From Corallococcus silvisoli (GTDB lineage Bacteria > Myxococcota > Myxococcia > Myxococcales > Myxococcaceae), in the NCBI RefSeq assembly GCF_009909145.1, contig NZ_JAAAPJ010000008.1, positions 248,001 through 312,000 on the forward strand: a stretch of 64,000 bases of DNA. The letters run 5' to 3'. Position numbers and translations under genes: made by a program. A model generated the notes under the pieces. It saw only the letters and a list, made by a program, of their open reading frames with translations. It made no database searches and was not told the DNA's origin. Positions 24,884 through 33,800 of this stretch are shown piece by piece. How positions within the stretch are numbered: position 1 is the stretch's first letter; each line of letters begins with the position of its first letter.

Positions 24884-27310
24884 ATGCGAAGCCGTCAAGG
24901 TGTGATGTGGTCGTGGGGGCTGGGCGTGACACTGGCCTTGTCATTGGGCGCTTGCAGTGTGGAGCCCCTCGACGAAGGGGCAGAGCCTGGAAGCGATGAG
25001 GCGTTGACGCAGGTGAGCCAGGAACTCGCGCCGCCGTGGGACTTGTATGCGGACGCGGTGGCGCCGGGCACCACGCCGACGGTGCTCCACCCGGAAAGGG
25101 CGCTGGGCGCACCGGACGGGCAGAGTGCGACAATACCGGGCCTGCTCACCTCGGCGCTGGTGCTGGACCTGGGGCAGGGCGAGGAGGGCACCGGCGACCT
25201 GCGCGTCTATTACCATGGCCTGTCGGTGGTCCTGGTGGCCCAGGTGGACTTCCTGAAAGCGGATGGGACCCACGTCGGCTCCGGCCTGCTGCACATGGGC
25301 CTGGGGGCCCATGTCGCGGTGGCGAGGTACCTCGGGAATTACCCCTATCGCTACGTGCGCCTGCGGGGCGCGTTGCTCGGGGTCTATCAGGTGGACGCGG
25401 TGGAGACGTCCATCCGGCCCTTCTGTGGTGACGGGGTGATTGGTGGAGCCGAAACCTGTGACGACGGCAATCAACTCTCGGGAGACGGCTGTAACAGTGT
25501 CTGCCAGGTGGAGCCGGGCTACACCTGCACGGGACAGCCGACAGTGTGTACAGACATCGACGAGTGCGCCGCCGGTACCGACAACTGCGACGAAAACGCC
25601 ACCTGCACCAACATCGGAGGCTCCTTCACCTGCGCTTGCAAGGCGGGGTACGCGGGCGACGGCGTGACCTGTACGGACATCGACGAGTGCGCCGCCGGTA
25701 CCGACAACTGCGACGAAAACGCCACCTGCACCAACATCGGGGGCTCCTTCACCTGCGCTTGCAAGGCGGGGTACGCGGGCGACGGCGTGACCTGTACAGA
25801 CATCGACGAGTGCGCCGCCGGTACCGACAACTGCGACGAAAACGCCACCTGCACCAACATCGGGGGCTCCTTCACCTGCGCCTGCAATGCGGGGTACGAG
25901 GGCGACGGCGTGACCTGCACCAACATCGACGATTGTGCCGCAAACCCCTGCCTGAACGGTGGCACCTGCATCGACGGCGTGGGGAGCTACACCTGCAAGT
26001 GCGCGCCCACCTACGAGGGGACCAATTGCCAGTCCTGCTCCGGCACCCTCGCGGACTGCAACGGGAACTCGTCCGACGGCTGCGAGGTGAACCTCCAGAG
26101 CGACGCCGAGAGTTGCGGCGCCTGCGGCATCGTGTGCTCGACGGGCCAGATCTGCTCGAACGCCACCTGCCAGGCTCCCCCTCCCGGCCAGGTCCCCGGC
26201 ACGCCGGTCAGCTCCCCCGCGAACCACGGTCCGCTGGCCCCGGCGGTCGCCGATGTGAATGGCGACGGCAAGCTCGACATCCTGGTGGCCAACGCCGAAT
26301 CCGCGTCGACCGAGACTCCCTCTGGCTCGCTCTCCGTTTTCCTGGGGAATGGCGACGCCAGCGTCCAGTCGGAGGTCAACTACGGGAGCGCCTCGCTCTC
26401 CAGCAACGCGGTCGTGGCCGTGGACGTGGACGGCGACGGGTGGCTCGACGCCGTCACCGTCAACGGCCAGACCAACCTGCCCCTCATCAACGGAAGCATC
26501 AGCGTCTACAAGAACCTGGGCCCGAGCGCGCCGGGGACCTTCGGTGCGCCGACGAGCTTCACCACTGGCACCCCGGGCTCCGTCCACCTCTGCACCGGGG
26601 ACTTCAATCACGACGGGGTGGCTGACATCGCCACGACGAGCGTGACCCAGAACCAGGTGAGCGTGCTGTTCGGCAGCGGCGCGGGCAGCTTCGGCGCGCC
26701 GACGTTCATCGGCATCCCGAACACCGGCGGCGCGCAGTCGACCATCGCCTGCCGTGACCTGAACAGCGATGGCTTCTCCGATATCGTGGTGACGAGCCCC
26801 GCCAGCGCACGCCTGTCGGTCCTCATCAACCAGGGCGATGGCTCGTTCGCCGCCCCCGTCTCCTACAGCAACGCCGTCAACGGCCAGACGGCGGGCATCG
26901 CCTTCGGCGACGCCAACGGCGACGGCATGCTCGACATCCTCTCGAACGGCGCGGCCGGCCGGTATCTCTTCTTCTTCAAGGGGAACGGCAACGGCACCTT
27001 CGCGAGCGGCGTTCAGTCCACCGCCGCGGCCAGTACGGCCACCAACTCGGCGCTGGGCGTCGTGGCCGATGACTTCAACGGCGATGGCAAGCTCGACGCC
27101 TACATCCTCGTTACAGCGGCCTCGGGCGGCGTCCGCCCGATGACCGGCAACGGAAACGGAGGCTTCACCTCGGGCACTGTCGTCGAGACCGGCGCCTCGC
27201 CTGGCCTCAACGCCATTGCCACCGCGGACATGGACGCGGATGGGTACGCCGACCTCATCCTGACCAACAGGGGCTCCGGCACCGTGACCGTGGTCCCCAA
27301 CGGACTCTAG
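24884..27310 (+). CDS. Lipoprotein with EGF repeats, MopE-like segment and FG-GAP beta-propeller
   Basis: An 808-aa exported protein. The signal peptide ends in the lipobox LSLGAC (Cys about 25). An N-terminal domain of about 150 residues is followed by a Cys-rich FCGDGVIGGAETCDDGNQLS segment (myxococcal Cys-rich repeat). Three nearly identical 41-residue calcium-binding EGF-like units come next, plus a fourth diverged one. Then come a DGCEVNLQSDAESCGACG (MopE-like) segment and seven FG-GAP/VCBS repeats with DxNxDGxxD loops, for example DVNGDGKLDILVA, enough for a seven-bladed propeller. It is probably calcium-dependent and adhesive at the outer membrane. The ATG at 24884 is preceded by GGGGGGAG; it is preferred over an upstream ATG at 24725 because the signal peptide begins there. 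Confidence 0.85.
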   Translation: MRSRQGVMWSWGLGVTLALSLGACSVEPLDEGAEPGSDEALTQVSQELAPPWDLYADAVAPGTTPTVLHPERALGAPDGQSATIPGLLTSALVLDLGQGEEGTGDLRVYYHGLSVVLVAQVDFLKADGTHVGSGLLHMGLGAHVAVARYLGNYPYRYVRLRGALLGVYQVDAVETSIRPFCGDGVIGGAETCDDGNQLSGDGCNSVCQVEPGYTCTGQPTVCTDIDECAAGTDNCDENATCTNIGGSFTCACKAGYAGDGVTCTDIDECAAGTDNCDENATCTNIGGSFTCACKAGYAGDGVTCTDIDECAAGTDNCDENATCTNIGGSFTCACNAGYEGDGVTCTNIDDCAANPCLNGGTCIDGVGSYTCKCAPTYEGTNCQSCSGTLADCNGNSSDGCEVNLQSDAESCGACGIVCSTGQICSNATCQAPPPGQVPGTPVSSPANHGPLAPAVADVNGDGKLDILVANAESASTETPSGSLSVFLGNGDASVQSEVNYGSASLSSNAVVAVDVDGDGWLDAVTVNGQTNLPLINGSISVYKNLGPSAPGTFGAPTSFTTGTPGSVHLCTGDFNHDGVADIATTSVTQNQVSVLFGSGAGSFGAPTFIGIPNTGGAQSTIACRDLNSDGFSDIVVTSPASARLSVLINQGDGSFAAPVSYSNAVNGQTAGIAFGDANGDGMLDILSNGAAGRYLFFFKGNGNGTFASGVQSTAAASTATNSALGVVADDFNGDGKLDAYILVTAASGGVRPMTGNGNGGFTSGTVVETGASPGLNAIATADMDADGYADLILTNRGSGTVTVVPNGL
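25550..25918 (+). repeat. Three tandem 123-bp repeats encoding EGF-like units
   Basis: Units at 25550-25672, 25673-25795 and 25796-25918 each encode TDIDECAAGTDNCDENATCT and the rest of a 41-residue unit. They differ by only a few bases, mostly silent (for example acagac/acggac), and the third changes CKAGYAG to CNAGYEG. Such identity implies recent duplication or gene conversion. Confidence 0.95.
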
Positions 27311-27368
27311 GTCGCTGTTCGCGATGGGGCGGTGTGCCCTGATTTCAGCGCGGTCTCGGTAGGAGAAT

Positions 27369-27401
27369 CGGTGCGCCGCGTGTCTCTCGCGCGGCGCACC
27401 G
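27369..27401 (+). terminator. Strong hairpin after the EGF lipoprotein gene
   Basis: CGGTGCGCCGCG (27369-27380) and CGCGGCGCACCG (27390-27401) form a perfect 12-bp stem with a 9-nt loop, about 60 nt past the stop. No T-run follows. Confidence 0.5.
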
Positions 27402-27536
27402 AAAGACGCGCAGGCGCCTGACCCGCCCTCACCTCCACGGAGGCCCTATTCCACACGGGTGCGGGACCACGCGGCGTGCCTGGCTCAACGTGCGGTGAGC
27501 GTCAAGGTAGCTGTCGCGTGAGAGGCTTCAGCCGGC

Positions 27537-27860
27537 GTGCCGAGCTTCCAGCAGCGCAGGAGCGAGGTTGGGCGCGGGGGTGAGGACATCCTCAACCTTC
27601 TCGGCCACGCAGGCCGCAAGGTGGCCGGGGGCATGGCTCGCGCTCGGCACCGACGTCGAGGAGGTGTGTCAGCAGGCCGATGCGCCCTTGCCGCACAGCT
27701 CCGCGAACGCGTCGGCGTCGAGCATCGCCTGGCACCTCTCGCCACCCGCCAGGGCCCGAAGGCCCGTTACCGAGGCACGCGCCGCAACCTCTTTGACCTC
27801 AGGCGACTCGCGGTCGTCCAAAACCTCGAGGTCGCCGCGCGCTATCAGCTCGCGGCGTGA
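27537..27860 (+). pseudogene. Transposase C-terminal remnant next to the PKS gene
   Basis: The frame ends LRERVGVEHRLAPLATRQGP then KARYRGTRRNLFDLRRLAVV and QNLEVAARYQLAA. The VEHRLA...RYRG.RRNLFDLRR.A pattern is the C-terminal end of IS1182-like DDE transposases. The first part of the frame (27537-27650) is not recognisable and no inverted repeats were seen, so this is a truncated leftover. It converges on the PKS stop at 27879. The 27311-27536 stretch holds only the hairpin. Confidence 0.6.
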
Positions 27861-27878
27861 CCTGACCTGTTCGGTTCT

Positions 27879-30800
27879 CTAGGACTCCGCTGCGAGTCGG
27901 GCCAGCACCGCATCCAGCAACCCTGCCGCGTTGTCGGTGTGCAGGTTGTGCCCTCCGGGGATGCTGACGCTGTGCGAACGTGGCGCGTGGAGGTCAGGGG
28001 CGATGAGTACCGGTGTCCCGGCGAACTGGCTGGTCGTCCCGTAGATCCGCGTCGACGGCACGGAGAGGGCTCCGAGCAGCGTGAGGTAGTGCTCGCGTGA
28101 GAAGCCGAGGTCGACGCCCAGTGGGTTTCGCAGCCGGGCATCCCACGACCAGCGCAGGCCGCCCTCGCATGGCTCGGTGAGCCGCTGCGCGAGCTTGAGC
28201 GACCGGTTCGTGCTCAGGCCTCCGTGGCTCAGGGTGAGCATCCTCGCCGCGGTCGTCAGGTCGGGGTAGGGCGCATGCGCTGGGGGCTCCGTCAGGTAGC
28301 GCAGGTCGTTCTTCAGCAGCTCAAGCGCGCCTTGCTGCTCCCGCAGGTGCGGGATGACGGGCTCCACCAGGATCAGCCGCTCCACCTGCTCGGGATACGC
28401 CGACGCGAACAGCGTGGCCACGGCCCCACCCATCGAATGCCCGACGAGGCTGAATGGGCGCTTCGCTGCTCCCGCCACGTGGCCCGCGACCCGGGTGAGG
28501 TCCAGCAGGAAGTCCACGACGGTCAGCGCGATGTTCGCGGGAGCATGCCCGGACCGACCGTGACCGCGGAGGTCCAACGCCACCACGCGGTAGCCGCGCT
28601 TGGCCAACCCGACCGCCAGCTCATCCCAGCTCGCGGCCTGATCGAGGATGCCGTGCACGCAGAGCACGAGCGGAGCGTCCGCGGGCCCCCATTCGCAGAC
28701 ACTCAGCCTCGCGTGGTCGCTCGACGCGATGAACGACTCGCGGAGCGTCGCGAGCGGGACCGCCGCGTCCTGTGCTTCTTCCTCGACAGGCGCGCTCGTG
28801 AAAGTCGGGGGATTGGCTCCCGCCCCCAGCTTCAGGACGTCCACCAGCAGATGGTGCCCCAGTTGCATCAGCGTCGGGTGATCGAACAGCAGCGCCGGGC
28901 TGAGCGTGCAGCCGAGACTCGATTCAACGCGGTTCTTCAGCTCGACCGCCATCAGCGAATCGAAGCCCAACTCCAGCAGCGGCTGTGTGACCTCGACCGC
29001 ATCCGATGCCGCGAGCCCCACGACGCTCGCCACCTGTCGACGCAGGAACTCGATGAGGGTGGTCTCACGCTGGTCCTCTGGCTGTCCCGTCAACCGTGCA
29101 AGCAGCGCACCGGCTTGCGGCGGTTCAGACCTCGCCGCCCCCTGACCCAGCACGGAGTAGAGCCGGCTGTGCCCTGGACTCGAGACCGTCTTCAGGAACT
29201 TCGTCCAATCCATGTCGGCCACCGCCACCGTCGCGGGTGCGCCGTGCAACAGGTGCTCGAACACCTCCACGTTGTCGCTGGCCGACATGCGCCCCAGGCC
29301 CAGGGATTCAAAGCGCGCACGGTTGGCGGCTCGCGCCGTCTCCGCCATGCCTCCCGCCGCCCAGGGCCCCCACTGGATGCTCGTCGCCGGAAGGCCCTGA
29401 CTCCTGCGCGACGCGGCGAGCCCGTCCATGAACGCGTTGGCCGTGGCGTAGTTTCCCTGGCCCGGGGCGCCCATCACCGCCGCGATCGACGAGAAGAGGA
29501 CGAAGAAGTCCAGCTCCAACGAGCGGGTCGCCCTGTGCAGGTTCCACGCACCGTCGACCTTGGGCGCCAGCACTCGCGCGAAGCGCTGCCAGGTCTGTTT
29601 GACGAGCACCCCGTCATCGAGCACGCCCGCCGCGTGCACGATGCCTCCGAGCGGCCGGAGTTCCCGTGCGATGCGCTGCACGACCGCTTCAACCTGTCCG
29701 GCGTCGGCGACGTCCACACGCTCAATGAGGACCTCCGCCCCCGCCGCGCGCAGCGACTCGACGGCCTCTCGCGCTCCGTCGCCAGGCTCGGAACGACCCG
29801 AGAGCACCAGCTGCCGTGCGCCGCTCGCGACCAGACTCCGCGCGATGTGCAGCCCGAGCGCCCCGAGTCCTCCCGTGATCCAATAGGTCCTGTCGGCACG
29901 CACCGGGCCCGTCGTCTGTTCACCCGCGGGCAGCGTCAGCACCACCTTGCCGATGTTCTTGGCCTGCGCGAGGTGACGGAATCCCGCTTCGGCCTGACGG
30001 AGGGGGAACGTCTTGACGGGGAGTGGCGCGAGGCGGCCATCCTCGAGTCCCCGGACCGCGTCGGCGAGCAGGTCCACCTGGAGCTCGGCGTTGCCGTCGA
30101 CCTCTCCCAGGTCGAAGGAGAAGTACTCCACGTCGGGCCGGTGCGCCGCCATCTCGGCCGCGCTCCAGATGCCAATCTTGCCGATCTCGATGAACCGGCC
30201 ACCCTGGGCCAGCACATCGGCGCTCCGGGAGATGTACTCACCGGTCAGGCTGTTCAGGACGACGTCCACCCCGCGTCCCCCGGTGAGCCGAAGGACCTCC
30301 TCCGCGAAGTCCAGGGTTCGCGAGTTCATCACGTGGGTGACGCCGTGCTTCTTGACGTGCTCCCACTTCGACGGACTCGCGGTCCCGAACACCGTCGCGC
30401 CGCGCGCCCGCGCGATCTGGACCGCCGCCTGCCCGACTCCCCCCGCGCAGGCGTGGATCAGCACGCTCTCGCCAGGACGCAGCCGAGCGAGCTTCTCCAG
30501 GCTGTAGATGGCGGTCATGAACGCGGCGGGAATCGAGGCTGCCTGCGCGAACGACAGGTTTCCCGGCATCCGGTGCACGAGCCGGCGGTCAATCGTGACG
30601 TGGCTCGCGAGGGCCGACGGCGCCATCGTGAAGACACGGTCTCCGACGGAGAACCCCGTGACGCCAGCGCCCACGCGCACGACGCGGCCCGCGCACTCGA
30701 ACCCGAGCGGCTGATCAACGGCTCTCAGGATGCCAGCCTTGCGGCTGAAGTCCTCGAGCATCCCCAGGCAGTACAGCACGTCCTTGAAATTGATCGCCGA

Positions 30801-33800
30801 AGCACACACCTCGAGTTCGAGCTCGCCGGCCGCTGGCTCTCGGCGCTCCGTCGCGACCAGCGTCAACCGGTCCAGCGCGCCATAGGCAGAGGCGCGCAAC
30901 CGGTAGCTCTCACCCGGGATCGCGAGCTGCCCTCGGGCCTGCGCAGCGGCATGCGTCCATCGCGCCACATGTCGCTTGCCGGCGCGGACCGCGATCTGGT
31001 GTTCGGCGTCCGACTGGAGGAGTTCAGCTGCCACGGGAGCCAGATCGCCGCCGTCGACATCCACGCAGGTGCAACCGAGCGACGGATGCTCCAGCGAGAT
31101 CGTGCGCCCGAGTCCCCACAGCGCCGCTTGCGTCGCGCTCACCCGCTCGCCCTCGGTGACAGGCTGCGCGCCACGCGTGACGAGATACAGGCGAGGGAGG
31201 CGCTGGCCTGGAACGTCCATCAACGCCTGGACGAGCGCCAGCACGCTCCCGCATGAGCGCGCGAGCGCCCGTTCGTGCTCGGACCCGCTTCCCTCCGCCA
31301 CCTCGCTGGGCGTGCCTTCCAGGGCGTCGTCCAGCGCCCAGAGATGCACGATGCCCGCGAGGGGCAGGGGGCTCGCCGCGGCATGGTCCGCCAGCACTCG
31401 CGACCAGGCTGCCTTGTCGAGCGGAGCAATATCGCCTTCGCTCACCAGCGTGCAGGGTTCGCCACTCGCTTCGAGCCGTGCCCGCAACCGGGCTCCGGCC
31501 CCGCCTCGGTCCCCGAGGAGAAGCCAGCGCCTCCGGGGCGCGGCCGTACGGTCCGAGGGCTCGGACTCCGGAAGGCCCTGATGCGCCCACGTCAGCGAAT
31601 AGAGCTTTTCCTTCCACGTGGCCGTCGCGTACGTGAGTGCGCGACGGTCGACCCGCATCGCCTGCAACCCTTCCACCGCGCACACCGCGTTCCCCGCGTC
31701 ATCCAGCAGGTGGATGTCGGCGATGACGCGTGGATCCCCCGGCGAGGGCGCGCGCCGGAGGATGGCATGGGCCCACACGGTCTCGGGCACCGCGCGCAAG
31801 AGGTGCAGCGCGTCGATACCGACGGGGAGGCAGACCACGTCGGCCGGCTCCGCGACCATCGCACCGACTGCCTGGAAACAGCCGTCCAGGACCGCGGGGT
31901 GGAGCGCATGGGCCGCCGCATCGTCGCGGGACACACCCGGAGGCTGGATCCTCGCGAGGACTTCTGGCGGCTGCGTGCCGTCTCCCGCGAGTCGACGGAG
32001 GTCCACGACCGCTCGGAACTCACCGCTGTAGCCCAAGCCGAGCGCGGCGTAGCGCGCGTAGAACGCCTCTGTGTCGAGCCGCTCGCCCGCGCCATCGAAC
32101 CGCTGATGCACCCCGGCCGCATCGACCGTGGCAGGTGCCGGTCCGCGAGCCGGTGCCACCTCGACTTCACCGGTCACGTGGGTTCGCCACGTTGCCGCGT
32201 CCTCGGAAGCGGCGCTCAGGATCTTGAAGCGATACCGGTGTTCTCCCATGTCAGCCAGGTGCGTCTGCACCACGGTCTCGGCATCGGGTGGGAGCACCAG
32301 GGCCGTCTGCACCGCCACGTTGCGCAGGGAGAGGCCCGCCCGCGAATCCTCCTTCCAGAGGCCAGCCAGGGCCATCTCCACGTAGCCTGCGGCCGGGACG
32401 ACGACCTTCTCGTAGACGCGGTGATGCCGGAGGTACGCGGGGCTGCTCGCGGACAGCGCGCTCTCGAACAGGAGATCCCCAGAAGGCAGCGCGGCGCTCC
32501 GCAGCTTCCGCCCCAAGAGTGGGTGACTCTCGCCGGACCGGGCCACCGCCGCCGTGCCGTCGGCGCGGTGGATCCAGTAGCGCTGACGCTGGAACGGGTA
32601 GGTCGGCAGTGCCAGCCTGGGGGGCGGCGTTCGAGCGCACCGCCCTGCCTTGCGGAGGTCCACGGGCAGTCCGTGCGAGAACAGCTTCGCGGCGGCCTCC
32701 AGCATCTGCTGCCACGCTGCCGTCTTCGCCCTCAGGCTCGCTGCCGTGACGAAGCGGCCCGGTTCGACACAGGCGGTCGCCAGTCCTACCAGCGTCGCGC
32801 TCGGTCCCACCTCGAGCAGCGCGGCCACCCGGTTCGCCTCCAGGGCCCGCACCCCGGCCATGAAGTCGACGGGCGCGAGCACGTGCTCCACCCAGTACCC
32901 CGGGGTGCCCAGCTCCGCGCCCGCGACCGTGCCCGTCACGTTCGAGATGATGTCGAGCGTCGGGCGACGGAACGTCACCGTCTCCGCGACCGCGCGCAGC
33001 TCCTCGAGCATCGGCCGCATCAGCGCCGAGTGGAAGGCATGCGAGACATCGAGCAGCCCACGGTTGCGGATGCCCTGGTGTCCCAGTTGCTCGCATGCCG
33101 CGAGGACCGCGTCCCTCGCTCCGGAGATCACCGTCTGGTCCGGCGCGTTGAGGGCCGCGATGGAGAGCTGTTCGCTCCGGGCCGCGACGACCGGCGCCAC
33201 CGTGTCCCGCCCGGCGAGGATGACCGCCATCGCCCCGCCCTCGGGCAGCGCCTGCATCAGCCGGCCCCGCGCGGCGATGAGCTTCAGGCCGTCCTCCAGG
33301 TCGAACAGGTCCGCCACGCACGCCGCGGCGAGCTCACCCACGCTATGGCCCATGACGAACGACGGACGCACGCCCCACGACTGCCAGAGGCGCGCGAGCG
33401 CCACTTCGAGCGCGAACAGCGCCGGCTGCGTGTACTTCGTCTGGTTCAGCAACCCCGTGTGCTCGCCCCACAGGACCTCGCGGAGCGGAAGGTCGAGGTG
33501 CGCCGCGAGGACTTCCTCACAACGCATGAGGGTTTCGCGAAAGGCCGGGTGCAGGTCGTACAGCTCCTTGCCCATGCCCGCGAACTGCGAGCCCTGACCG
33601 GTGAAGAGGAACGCAAGCCGTCCCTCCATCGCCGTGGCCACGCCCTGCTGCACGTCCTTCCCTGACACCTTCCGCGTCCGCGCGAACGCCGCGAGCTTGT
33701 CGCGCAGCGCTGACGGCGCGTCCGCCACCACCGCGAGGCGGTGCGAGAACCGTGCACGACCCGTGTTCGCCGTCCACGTCACCGCGTCGAGAGATGCCTC

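Noticed and set aside
24725..24884. Earlier start of the EGF lipoprotein at 24725
   Set aside because: The extra 53 residues lack signal-peptide character and the proper lipoprotein signal with a ribosome site begins at 24884.
25550..25918. CRISPR-like array because of regular repeats
   Set aside because: The repeats are contiguous, in frame and code for EGF units; there are no spacers or cas genes.
28224..31256. A 1010-codon plus-strand open frame opposite the reducing PKS
   Set aside because: Antisense shadow of a very GC-rich gene; composition is repetitive Arg/His/Gln and no ribosome site or domain is present.
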